Of a DNA stretch of 27,392 bases, positions 8,590-18,600 are shown piece by piece. Under the pieces are notes generated by a model, which was given only the letters and a program-made list of their open reading frames with translations, was not told the origin of the DNA and searched no databases. The DNA is from Ophiothrix spiculata (lineage: Eukaryota > Echinodermata > Ophiuroidea > Amphilepidida > Ophiotrichidae). The translations under genes and the position numbers were made by a program. The stretch is taken from NCBI GenBank assembly GCA_000969725.1, contig JXSR01S028291.1; one strand, given 5' to 3'. Every line of letters starts with the position of its first letter. Position 1 is the stretch's first letter.

Positions 8590-9389
8590 GGAGATGTTAG
8601 ACTTAATAACAAAAGTTTGCTTTTAGCTTGAGAGTAACCGTAGGGTTAGAATTATTCTTATCTTACAACAGGGAAAAAAATGCCAGAAATAGGTAAAATA
8701 TGTAAACAAATCCCAACGCTGTTACCAAAATGGCAATTTTTCAAAAAATAAGATAAAAATCAAAAATTTGAGAAATCCTTTCCTAGACATTTGTTTCTAG
8801 ATTCCAAAGAGCAAAGAAGTTCAACATTTCACAAATGCAAATTTTAGTTAGGCTTTCCAGAAATTTTGGTTTTTGGGGGCATTTTTTACCAAAATCAACA
8901 TTTTTGATCAAAAACCGGTATTGCCAATATGTTCAGGGTAAAAATCTACTTCTAAAAATGTATACTTTTATATTAATTATGCAATTAGTTTGAGAGTTAG
9001 AGTACAAAAACCATTTGAAGGTCTACCCCAGCCTTAAATATATGTGATGACTCACCCCGATAAGGGGGACTTAGCGACAGAAAACTTTTCAAGATACAGG
9101 TGAAAATAGACAGCAAAAAATAAAGAAATAATAAGAATTATGAACAATTGTTGAATATATGTTATATGGACATTTAAAGAATTTCCAGCAGATTTTCTGT
9201 TGTAAAATTTAATCGCCTTGATCAATTTCAACAAGGTGTCGTTTTAAAGCTTAGAAAATGCTGCAACAGATGAAATGAAAAAATCAAAATTGGTATCATC
9301 TTCAAAGTCCCCCCTTTAATAACACTTAGATTTTTGTTCCTAATAATTCATAAGATACTGTTATAATGGTAAAGGATCATTCTTCTTTG
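8590..9389. other. Gene-free stretch
   Basis: AT-rich sequence without splice-framed reading frames or recognised repeats. I see nothing specific in it. Confidence 0.4.
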
Positions 9390-9391
9390 TA

Positions 9392-9748
9392 CAGCAGAAT
9401 CTCATCAAAACAAAATCTGATACAAGAAAAATCCTGTTACAGTGGAACCTCTTTAACACAAAATCTGTGGGGTCACACATTTTACTTTGTGTTATCAGAA
9501 CTTTGTGTGTTATGCATCACATTTTAATATAAATTCAATGCCAGGGACCTGAAAATCAGTTTTGTGTTATCAGGGCTTTTGGGTTAACAGATTTTGTGTT
9601 AAAGAGGTTCCACTGTATAAAGAACTATTTTTCCTATACAATTTTCCTAATTTCATATATATCGTTTCAAAAACCTGATATAACAAAATCTTGGATATGA
9701 ACTAATTTCTCTGTCCCCCAGTAACTTCGTCATATAGAGTTTCCACTG
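9392..9748. mobile_element. CAGTGGAA-type MITE (outer), split by another MITE
   Basis: With the inner element removed, this aligns to 11407-11591. The shared order is an AAGAAAAATCCT block, TATTTTTC.., ATTTTCCTAATTTC, AACC(C)TGATA, and the end TATAGAGTTTCCACTG. The left end is flanked by TA (9390-9391) and the right end by TA (9749-9750). Confidence 0.7.
9440..9615. mobile_element. CAGTGGAACCTCTTTAACAC MITE (inner)
   Basis: The ends are near-perfect inverted repeats, CAGTGGAACCTCTTTAACAC then AAAATCTGT, and its inverse ending GGTTCCACTG. A TA lies on both sides. The interior has further TGTGTTATCAG repeats in both orientations. It is a typical pogo/Tigger-derived non-autonomous element inserted into an older MITE. 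Confidence 0.85.
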
Positions 9749-9750
9749 TA

Positions 9751-10276
9751 CACTCCCGGTCAAAAGTGTTTGCGCACAAAACCTTTAACCAGCCATATCT
9801 CGAGAACCTTTTATCATTTGCGTCATTTTTCTGAGTTATATTTTGCATATATAGATCTAAAAAACTCAACAGGAATTTAATTTGCTGCATTTGAAAATAT
9901 ATGGCGTGTTAAACATACTGTAAACTTTCTTCCGCACATTCAAAAAGGGAGATTAAGTATGTACCTGCACATTTGTTGGAAAACTTATGACTTCAAAATG
10001 TTCTTTATGATTACACGGTGAAAATGAGCACTGAGCTAATAAAATGCACAAGTACATTGCAAAAAGTGTGTTTGATGTATTTGTATATGGTCCAGGAAAT
10101 CGGCCATTTTTATGGTTAAGGAAGATCGAATATCACAGGAAACACAGATTATTTTTATTGGATACATTATATTAGGCACCTACAAAAAACATGAATTTTT
10201 TCAGTGGTCGTTTGATATAATAATTACGTTTTTGCCCCCGTATTTAAGCGTGCGCAAACACTTTTGACCGGGAGTG
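9751..10276. mobile_element. Non-autonomous Tc1/mariner-type element, 526 bp
   Basis: The 28-bp terminal inverted repeats are perfect over the core: CACTCCCGGTCAAAAGTGTT then TGCGCAC, with the inverse at the right end. Each end is flanked by TA (9749-9750 and 10277-10278). CACTCCCGGTCAAAAGT is a widespread Tc1-family end. No transposase frame remains. It abuts the end of the neighbouring CAGTGGAA element, sharing its TA. Confidence 0.85.
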
Positions 10277-10278
10277 TA

Positions 10279-11406
10279 TCTCATAACAAGATTTGATCAG
10301 GCCAACATAATTGAATTGTTTGTCTCAAAGCTGCATTTATAAAAACTACGGCTATGCATTTAATATTTTTTTCTTCTCTCATTTATTTTATTCCATTGTT
10401 TTTTAAACAACTGCTTCAAAATCATGTCATTTGAATAAATACAAGTTCAAATATCCCTTGTAGCTTGTTTTATTTGTCCGCAATATTTCATTCACTACTA
10501 TGATTTTACCCTACTTTTACAGTCATAAATCTCATACAGAAATAAAAAATGGAGGTGTAAAAAAATGCATTTCACATTTTGTTTTTCACCCAGTGGTGAG
10601 CTTTGAGACAAACAATTTTATTGCTGGCCTTATAAAGAGGCTTTACTTTTATATCTGTTTCGGTTTTAATGATACACCACTTTAAACAAACATACTCTGT
10701 AAATCTTGAAATATGCAACAAGCAGCCGATTAACGCAAAAAACCCAATATGACCATACTGGAAAGTAAATTAGTCCGTATTTCTCAAATCATTACAATGT
10801 ATCTATTCTTGCTGAATATTCAAATGAAATTTTTTTTTCAATGTTTGTCCATGTGTTGGCAACAAAATAAGTCAAAAATAATTTCAAAATCATGAATAAT
10901 TCAAGTAAAAATATCAATACGCAGTGATTTGGTCTTAATCAATCATTACTAATCTCTTACACAATACAGAACCCTCAGTTCACAAGGTTGTAGAATACAA
11001 GGGATATGCTATGAATCTCGTAACAGAGTCTGATTGCTTGTTGCATACTTCAAGGTTTATAGAGTATAGTGACAAATCAATTCTGAAGCTTTACATGAAG
11101 GTGCAGCTTTGCACCAGAGTCTTAGCTTTTATGAATGGCACATTTGAAAAAAAAAATACTTGTAATCACAAATTTATATTAAAACATTGAAAAGAGATGT
11201 CTCGTAAATAATTAAAGTTGTCAATATTTAAAACCAAATACATTATACAAAATATATTTACATCATGAATATTCTATAAGTCTCAATAAAAATGTACTTA
11301 TTTGTTATAGTTTTTATAGAGACTTCTTACAGTGATGAAAAGCTCTAATGTAAAGCAGCACATTATAATAGGGGTTGTACTCTTATTTTTCACCACAGGG
11401 AGGCAT
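10279..11406. other. Gene-free stretch
   Basis: AT-rich sequence with no convincing exon on either strand and no inverted-repeat element that I can delimit. Short open frames (such as 10500-10685 plus) have no splice support or protein-like composition. Confidence 0.4.
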
Positions 11407-11591
11407 CAGTGGAAACTCGCTATAACTAAAGCTGATTTAAGAAAAATCCTTATAATATAGAGAAGTATTTTTCATAAATCATTTTCCTAATTTCTTTTGT
11501 TTTCCAGTTTTCAAAACCCTGATAAAATCAAATTTTAGATATAAAGAACTATTTCTCTTTTTTCCAGCTTTGTTATATAGAGTTTCCACTG
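11407..11591. mobile_element. CAGTGGAA-type MITE, uninterrupted copy
   Basis: The ends are CAGTGGAAACTCGCTATAAC and the inverse of GTTATATAGAGTTTCCACTG. The right flank is TA and the left flank is AT, so the TA duplication is imperfect on the left. This copy serves as the reference for the interrupted copies at 8327 and 9392. Confidence 0.75.
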
Positions 11592-11594
11592 TAT

Positions 11595-11777
11595 CAGGGC
11601 TAGAAATTCATTCTCCCCTAGAGGATTTTGTGAGAATCCACATAGATTCTCGTAAAATGAGGCGGACACATTGTGTATGAATGTAAAGAATCCAAAGATT
11701 CTTGCAAAGATTCTCCCCCAGTAGATTTGCGAGAATCCAATAAGATTCTTGCAGCAATTAACAAATTTTTAGCCCTG
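11595..11777. mobile_element. CAGGGCTAGAAATT MITE with 5-bp target duplication
   Basis: The ends are CAGGGCTAGAAATT and the inverse AATTTTTAGCCCTG. TGTAT flanks both sides. The interior repeats GATTCT(C/T)GC / GAGAATCC motifs in both orientations. A related copy is at 18484-18596. The ends suggest a hAT-like origin, although a 5-bp duplication is short for that group. Confidence 0.7.
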
Positions 11778-12044
11778 TGTATATATCAGGCTATGTAGGT
11801 CTGTAAGCATGAGTTACTGGGAAATCCTAAAATACACCCCACGTGAGTTTTGATGCTTTGAACAAACCTCTTACCTCCTCAATATGATTCTCTGTTTTTC
11901 CTAAACAGCAAGCCCTTAATTTCCTGCCTGTACAAAGATATTTATAAAGGGAGAAACAGTACTCCTCAACATTTTGTTGTCACAGATTGAGCTGAGTGAG
12001 GTATTGAACTCATGCATGGAGAAGCTAAGCAATGGGATGGCAGC

Positions 12045-12100
12045 AATATTATATTTGTCCCTCATTGAGGGCAAGTTATTGTAGTCCCTCATTGAGGGCA
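12045..12100. repeat. 27-bp tandem duplication at MITE edge
   Basis: TCCCTCATTGAGGGCAAGTT plus ATTGTA occurs twice in tandem, directly before the CCTCCGG MITE copy. It duplicates part of the MITE end itself. Confidence 0.8.
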
Positions 12101-12320
12101 AGTTATTGTACCTCCGGCATTTTACGGCTCCGCGGACCACGCTTCGAGAGTCTTCGCAACGGAGTAGCGGAAAAATATGCGCACCTTGATCAGAGCAATT
12201 CGCAATAGACACTGCTTCTAAACGGAGACACGGCTTGCATGTGGAACAAAATGTGCATGCTGTATATGCATCAACTGAAGATTTACATGATCTGCTTGGA
12301 TATTGGGCCAATCTCCGAAC
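12101..12320. mobile_element. CCTCCGG-type MITE, copy 2 (inverted, one end lost)
   Basis: It starts with AGTTATTGTACCTCCGG and runs inverted relative to the other two copies. It shares CATTTTACGGCTCCG, ACTCTCGAAG in inverse, and TGCACATTTTGTTCC in inverse. The match fades near 12320 before the far terminal repeat, so this end is missing or eroded. Confidence 0.7.
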
Positions 12321-12329
12321 ATGTCTGCT

Positions 12330-12670
12330 CTAGGAGTGACAACAAGATGGCTCGAACACCACTTCTCAGTTTTAAGTTTTTTAGTCCATGTAAATCTTGA
12401 GCAGATACACAAACACCATGTGCATTTTATCTGTAAACTATTTCAGCAGCATGTACTCTGAACCTGTGCTGAGCTAGATTAGCAATTCACACCCGATTTC
12501 CATTTTGAAGTGTGTCAAAGTGATGCACATAAAGCGGATAAAACGCCAGAGGTACAATATGTAAACGCGAATACTTTTGTGCACAGTTATTTTCCTGCAT
12601 TCATTTTGAATCATTTCACGCTTGTAAATTTTGAATATGTGGCTGTATATGCATACCACCTTCATGAATA
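12330..12670. other. Gene-free stretch
   Basis: I see no supportable gene. GCCAGAGGTACAATATG at about 12546-12562 weakly resembles a CCTCCGG MITE end and may be a fragment of it. Confidence 0.35.
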
Positions 12671-12780
12671 TTTTCGTTGTTGAAAAGTATTCATCACGAA
12701 TCAACAGCTCTGCATCCAATGCGTCAGATGCATCGTTGTTGATTCACGATGAACAACTCTGTAGCGTGTTTGAATACCTA
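12671..12780. repeat. Dispersed repeat, copy 2, with self-inverse arm
   Basis: The first half matches 3604-3680; the second half (from about 12731) is its inverse (GTTGTTGATTCACGATGAAC.. to GTTTGAATACC). Together they form a foldback unit. Confidence 0.55.
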
Positions 12781-13051
12781 ATTCTTTGATTATGACAAAG
12801 ATCTAGATAGGAAAAAGGGAGTTGTAGACAATGTGTTGCTAGCATATTTTATGTCTATCATGCAAATTAAAATCTCTGTAATAAGTTACTAACTTGAGAT
12901 GTTAACAAGGTATTGGAAAAAGATAACCAACATACATACCAACTAAAACATGGTTTGTTTACCTTCATTCTGGTAAGTGAATCAAACAAGACTGTTGAGG
13001 ACAGACTTACAATTAACACTGATGTAGACATACTGACAGTATTATGGTTTA

Positions 13052-13185
13052 TTCAGAGTCTGTCGATATACATCGTACGACGCCCATCGATGCAGTCTTT
13101 TTCAGGCGCTATTCCTTATGCATAGCGCGTGTAAAGACTGTATGTCGATGGGCATTGATCGATGCATATCGACAAGACTCTGAAT
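13052..13185. repeat. 134-bp nearly complete palindrome
   Basis: TTCAGAGTCTGTCGATATAC, then the CGCCCATCGATGCAGTCTTT block, is mirrored by AAAGACTGTATGTCGATGGG and then a CATATCGACAAGACTCTGAA block. The centre (GCGCTAT..ATAGCGC) also pairs. The whole unit can form one long hairpin. It may be a small foldback transposon or a transcribed hairpin. Confidence 0.75.
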
Positions 13186-13199
13186 TCACACTATGTTAA

Positions 13200-13599
13200 A
13201 GGTGAATAGCGTCAGGAATGGATCGCAAGCTGCCAATATCACACACTGCTTGTTCTCACTCGTGTGGTCGATCATCTTAACCAATCAATTTTCCAACGAT
13301 GGTGCACATGAGTAATGAGAAAAATTGCTATATCAATGTTGCGTCAATAACATTGTTTCAAACGTCATAGATGAAGTCCCTTACAGGACCAGCCTTGTTG
13401 CATCATGTTGGTCACCTTAGAATTGAAGATTATCCTTAGAGCATCTGCTGTTCAAGAATAGCATTGCTAATCTTGAATTGCTGACTTCAACGTCTCTTCA
13501 ACAATTTCTGCTGCCTATTGTCACATTGGTTTTCAGCTATGAGTTCAAAACAACAGCTGTTTAACTTGCTATCTAATATAGACAGGTATCTACTCATAC
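13200..13599. other. Gene-free stretch beyond HMG20
   Basis: No open frame of convincing length was found. Candidate AG and GT sites on the minus strand do not enclose an open exon. Confidence 0.35.
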
Positions 13600-13692
13600 C
13601 TTCTGATTGTGCTTTGCTGAGTTGGACTCAATGTTAAGCAGAAGGGTTTGAACACAAATGGCAAGCGTCAATGGAGTCATAACTTTGGATCG
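13600..13692 (-). other. Candidate minus-strand exon downstream of HMG20
   Basis: On the minus strand a pyrimidine-rich tract and TTTTCTTACAG precede 93 nt that end at a good donor, AAG|GTATGAG. One frame is open throughout (RSKVMTPLTLAICVQTLLLN then IESNSAKHNQK), but I recognise no family and chance openness at this length is likely. If spliced from the GTGAGT donor at the end of HMG20 exon 9, it would replace the last HMG20 residues with ..LQGDPKL and a stop. It could also be 3' UTR or part of another gene. Confidence 0.35.
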
Positions 13693-13699
13693 CTGTAAG

Positions 13700-14243
13700 A
13701 AAACAAAGAAAACAAATGATACAAGTATTATAAGATAATGTATTTAATCATTTGTTTAAGATGCGTTTACACTGTGACGACTTGGGGTAATGACAAGCAA
13801 CATAGACCTTGCAGTTTTGAATTTTACGCCCGTCATCGTTATCTAACGCTCACACAATCTTCTAGCTACGCACACTATTGTTACTATCAGTCGTTTTAAG
13901 TTGCAACATGTTACCCTCCATCGTTACCCTACGTCACCTTTTTTCTTCCCAAAATGCACATGATTATTGCGAATGCTAAGGCCATAGGAAGTGAAGTTTA
14001 AATTTGTATCTGGAACATTTTCATTTTGTAATATACTTGCACATGTGCAATAAAACAATGCTTCAGGTTTTAAGATCAGATTTCTGGATATTTTTGAATT
14101 TAAATCCTTTTTCCTTAAAAGATGAGGTTTCAATTTCCCACAAACCTAATTGATGCATACTCATCACTCATGGTGCATTCAGCCTCCTCAAGAGTCTAGC
14201 GATGTCATCACTGCAATATTGCTCAAGGTCTACAGATACACAG
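13700..14243. other. Gene-free stretch
   Basis: I found no supportable exon. A minus-strand frame at 13924-14133 has no splice sites and a composition typical of chance frames. Confidence 0.35.
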
Positions 14244-14564
14244 TAGGCCTGGCACTTTTCGGGTAATTTGCTACCCGAGTACCCGACCGTATTGATAATT
14301 GAGCATTTACAATGTTAGAACGGGAAGTTTGACAGGTCTACTACGACCATATGATGTCTCAATTACACCAAATTGTCGCTGATTGTGGTCATGATTTATC
14401 ATGTTTACTTCGATCAGAAGGTGATTTTATCATACATTGTTGAACACAATTTTTTTTGTTCAAAATTCTATGATTTTATTGTCCAGTCCTGGTAATTGGT
14501 CGGCAGATTTTGTACCCGGGTAATCTCATGACGGACGGGTACCCGGGTTTTAGTCCCCGGCCTA
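14244..14564. mobile_element. MITE-like element with TAGGCC ends and ACCCGG repeats
   Basis: The left end is TAGGCCTGGCACTTTTCGGG and the right end reversed is TAGGCCGGGGACTAAAACCC; both continue into runs of TACCCG motifs in opposite orientations. The inverted ends are imperfect and no clear target duplication is visible, so the family is uncertain (hAT-like ends). Confidence 0.5.
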
Positions 14565-14578
14565 ATATAAAGTCTTAC

Positions 14579-14830
14579 GTCACATCAATTTTTTGCAAGA
14601 TAATTAGACAAGGTCTCATGTGCTGTGGACGCATATCTAAATTTCAGTTCCCATGCATAGATGTTTGTAGATACCAGCATTTATACTTTGTGCATTAACA
14701 ACATTATATATCTAGATCTTGTTTGAATTTATAAAAGAACGAGAAGATAGTTTGGAAGAATACTTACTACTCACCCCTGTAAATCCAACCTCCCCACTAT
14801 TTCTCTGACACTTGATATAAGGTTCTCATT
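14579..14830 (-). repeat. First copy of the duplicated HMG20 terminal-exon block
   Basis: It aligns with 15181-15603. Positions 14751-14830 are identical to 15524-15603; this includes the last 60 coding nt of HMG20 exon 9 with its TGA (14773-14771) and the overlapping GTGAGT. Left of that, similarity continues with scattered differences and without the MITE present in the second copy. The block ends at the assembly gap, which hides whether the exon's acceptor is also duplicated. Confidence 0.9.
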
Positions 14831-14880
14831 NNNNNNNNNNNNNNNNNNNNNNNNNNNNNNNNNNNNNNNNNNNNNNNNNN
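14831..14880. other. Assembly gap (50 N)
   Basis: Exactly 50 unknown bases lie between the two copies of the HMG20 exon block. A fixed-length run suggests a placeholder rather than a measured gap. Confidence 0.98.
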
Positions 14881-15180
14881 ATAAATAATTTTATTATTGA
14901 AGCAAATTAATTTAAAATTGTTCACATAACATTCTAATGACAAAAACATACTTATGTTAGGTTAACCCCCATGGGGTCTTGAAAATACATATTCATTGAA
15001 TGGTATTTCCCATGTATTGACCAGGTATTTCCCACCTAGGTGGTAAATACTAGTATTTCCCGGGAAATTGCCAACCTTACTGAGTCATTCCTGTCTACAA
15101 TACATACAGATTTTTTATATCTATAGTGAAAGGTTTTGGAGTATGCCTAAGTTTAATTGCTTAGTCACTGAATTTAATTG
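14881..15180. other. Gene-free stretch between the duplicated blocks
   Basis: It contains GGTATTTCCC three times around 15001-15062 and a minus-strand AATAAA (within 14889-14896) that could serve as an HMG20 poly(A) signal. No coding sequence was found. Confidence 0.35.
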
Positions 15181-15308
15181 GTCACATGATTTTATGCAAG
15201 ATTAATTGGACAAGTTCTCATGTGCTGTGGACACAAATCTAAATTTCAGTTCCTATGCACAGCTGTTTGTGGATACCAGCGTTTATATTTTGTGCATCAA
15301 CAACATTA

Positions 15309-15479
15309 TGGCCCGTATTCCAGAAAGGTGTTTAGCTAAACCACGGTTTTAATTCTCGTCAACAGCACTGCTCATTGAACTGTTTCGCTTGAAAGCTGCA
15401 ACAGTGCGTATCATTCCTCGACAGTCGATGTTCAGTTAAACCATAGTTTAGCTAAACTCATATCTGGAATACGGGCCCA
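15309..15479. mobile_element. 171-bp MITE with TGGCCCGTATTCCAGA ends
   Basis: The inverted ends are TGGCCCGTATTCCAGA and the inverse TCTGGAATACGGGCCCA. Inner parts also pair (GTTTAGCTAAACCACGGTTT against AAACCATAGTTTAGCTAAAC). It is flanked by TA. The paralogous block at 14579-14830 has an uninterrupted sequence at the same position, which provides an empty site and proves insertion. Confidence 0.85.
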
Positions 15480-15543
15480 TATGTCTACATCTTGTTAGTA
15501 TTTATAAAAGAAAGTGAAGATATTTTGGAAGAATACTTACTAC

Positions 15544-15686
15544 TCACCCCTGTAAATCCAACCTCCCCACTATTTCTCTGACACTTGATATAAGGTTCTC
15601 ATTTTCTTGTGGTGAGTCTAAGATGATCTGATGTAATTTGGTCATGTAGGAATCAATTGTTGTTAAGGTCGGGACTTCGTTGGTTC
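15544..15686 (-). CDS. HMG20A: HMG20 exon 9 (terminal coding exon)
   Basis: The acceptor is TGTTTTCAG. The first two bases complete Gly322, then [40 protein letters not shown] and RLDLQG, and a TGA. The end point matches vertebrate HMG20A, which ends shortly after NRLD. The TGA overlaps a perfect donor sequence (GGG|GTGAGT), so an alternative downstream exon is possible. The end of this exon is duplicated at 14771-14830. Confidence 0.92.
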
Positions 15687-18600
15687 CTGAAAACATCAAA
15701 ACAAATTAATGAACTTACTAAAAAATATTTAGAATAATAATTACAGTTTGCTTAATTAACTTAGAAAACAAAGTAGATACTCAAACTTATACTGGCTGTA
15801 TCAAAATTCTTCGTACCCAGGTGCACTTGATTTTCAAATTAAAAAAAAATATATATAAGGAGTTTAATAATTTTAAAGTTCTTGGTAGCAGTTATTAGTA
15901 GTAGAGTATCTCAGCTTTATTTTCTGAAAGTTTGAAGTCAATTGACCACTGTTTCCGGGAGATATGGTCATTTAATGGATGATCGTTACAACTACAGTTT
16001 TTAACAAATAACACACACTCACACACCTGTCTACCAGCGCTATTTTTTGTCACATTGTTTCCAAAAAGGTTGATTAACGTTAACTTCAATATTGACAAGT
16101 GGATTTATTTAATATCATAGTATAGCTAAGGGTCTCTGCTATCCGTTCATAGCAAAATAATCATAATTGATCAAGGTGTTATGTATCAATGATGTCATTA
16201 AAGTACGACTAACCTAAAAATTGTGATTTTCGAGAAAATAATGCGAAAAATAAAAATTATTTTGCTATAATATTTCTAAATATCAGAATTTCATGAATGT
16301 TTTAACTAATATAAAGAATAAACACAAAATTTATAACACTTTTTGTAAGTTTCAGCAGCAGAGCATTTTGATATGTTTCTCATTTTTAAAAATTAAAAAT
16401 ATGCGTAGTGACAACCATAAACCCAACCCACACCTGAACTTAAGCGGCTTATCCTTCCCCTATTTGTGGAAGTACCCTCCAATTTTTTTATTCATTCGCA
16501 ATGGACTAATTTATAGTTACTAAAATGCCCAGGATTAGTTGTTGTTGGGGTTTTATGCAGCAGAACAAGATGGTTCGCGAACCAGTAGTCTCGCCCTGCG
16601 CATCGACCGCCTACTTAATTGACAGCCTACTTAATCATTCAGTTGTGGGGTGGATCCCAAGGGTACAATTTGACACCTTAATCTTTGAAATCGGACAAAG
16701 TTGAATAATTGACCCAAAGGGAAAGGTCGAACGACGGGGTCACCATTGACACTTTCGATCTGTGGTCCAAGACGAACAATTTGACACCTTAATCATTGAA
16801 ATCGGACAAAGTTGAAAATTTGACCCCAACGGAAAGGTCAGACGACGGGATCACCATTGACACTTTTGATCTCTGGTCCAAGACGTTCAATTTGACAGCT
16901 TAATCGTTGAAATCGGACAAAGTTGAAAATTTGACCCCAACGGAAAGGTCGGACGCAGGGGACACCATTGACACTTTTGATCACTGGTCCAAGACGAACA
17001 ATTTGACACCTTAATCTTTGAAATTGGACAAAGTTGAAAATTTGACCCCAAAGTAAAGGTCGGATGACGGGGTCACCATTGACACTTTTGACCCCAACGG
17101 AAAGTTATTGTACCTCCGGATATATTCGGAATTTGACCCGATATCTAGGCAGATCGCCTAAATCTTCACCTGACGCATATACAGCGTGTGCATTTTGTTT
17201 CACGCGCAAACTGTGTCTGCGTTTCATGTAACGTGCATTGCGACTTGCTCTGATTAAAGTACGCCAATTTTCCCGCTAATCCGTTGCAGAGACTCTCGAA
17301 GTGTTGCACGCGGAGCCGTAAAATGCCGGAGGTACAATAACTCACCCTCCATGAGCGACAATCCAAGATTGCTGCCGTCCCATAGGATTTACACGGCGAT
17401 GAAATCAAAATGGCGGAGAAACCCTGTTCCCCCCTATAACTTCCTTGGTTAAATCAATGCACTGCTTAAACACATGTGTTTCAACAAAAACTCTTATCTT
17501 TTCTTTATAAGCATGTAATTTCTGATTGCAGCATGCTATTGCCATGAAATAAAATTCTTAGACAAGTTAAAACTACACAAAAATCATATATATATATATA
17601 TATATTGCTAACAAAACTTATTCCCATCATTATGACAAAAATCTTAGAAGTGAACAACATCTGGGTACAAACAGTTTTGATACACCCTGTAGATATAATC
17701 TGAAGACTCAGTCATGTATTAATTTTGGATTCTAGTATTACTGACATATTTATATAACCAATTGCAGTAGGAACATTTTGGTCAAAGGAGTGCAAACACA
17801 TTTCATTGTGATTTTTCCTAGCGCATGTACATTTCTTCCGATTTTTCCTGACATGTTCAATTGAAAAACAAAAAATTGCTACTGGATTGCAGCATACAAC
17901 TTGTTACTGGTTTCAAACTTTAACTTTAGCTAACCATTTCTCAAGATAATGTAGACATGCTAGAAGAGCATTCCCATATAGTCAACCCGAGACAACATCG
18001 GAGATCGAGCGACATGATTGCATGTTTCAAAGTCCAAGTAGCGACGGATGCGTGCAATGTTACAGATGTGGAAAGCTATGCTGCATATTACAGTAGATAT
18101 GTTTTGGTGCAAGCGCAAACTCCTCTTCAACTTTGTTAAAATTATTGGCAAAAGCTAAAAAAATGTAACAACACTGCATGTAAGAATGAACCAACACTCA
18201 CCTGGTAGGGGCACCCCAGCAAAACTTGATGTGAGCATAGCTCGGAGTGACTGTAAGTGTTGATTTAATGCCATGTTGGTATTTCGTTGTTGCACAGCTT
18301 CAGATTCCAGCTTCTCTATAGCTGATTTCATGTTTTCTATGTGTTTCTGCAAGATAGCGTTCTGTTCTTCATACTCGGTGGTGGATTTTCTCAACTGCCT
18401 TAACTCATTTTCTCGTGCTGAAAAAGAAATCAAAAACAGATGGTTTCAAAAACATTTCGCTCAACTGCAATTAAGAGCTCAACCAGGGCTAGAATTTGGT
18501 TTTAGTTTGCATGAATCAAAATTGATTCTCATATCTGGATGCTAGGAGAATCATTGCGAGAATCGATTATCGGATTCTTGCCAATTTCTACCCTTGGAAA

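Noticed and set aside
11916-12311. 131-codon open frame, minus strand
   Set aside because: Most of it is the body of a CCTCCGG MITE plus a 27-bp tandem duplication. The non-MITE end (LLSFSMHEFNTSLSS..) has a possible acceptor, but I could not phase it with any other exon.
13381-13560. Possible minus-strand exon between AG at about 13541 and GTAAGG at about 13384
   Set aside because: All three frames contain stops within the interval.
13924-14133. 69-codon minus-strand frame
   Set aside because: No acceptor or donor in phase and no family resemblance.
15001-15062. Triple GGTATTTCCC as an NF-kB-type site cluster
   Set aside because: The motif does not meet the kappaB consensus (GGGRNNYYCC) and lies between duplicated blocks in repeat-like sequence.
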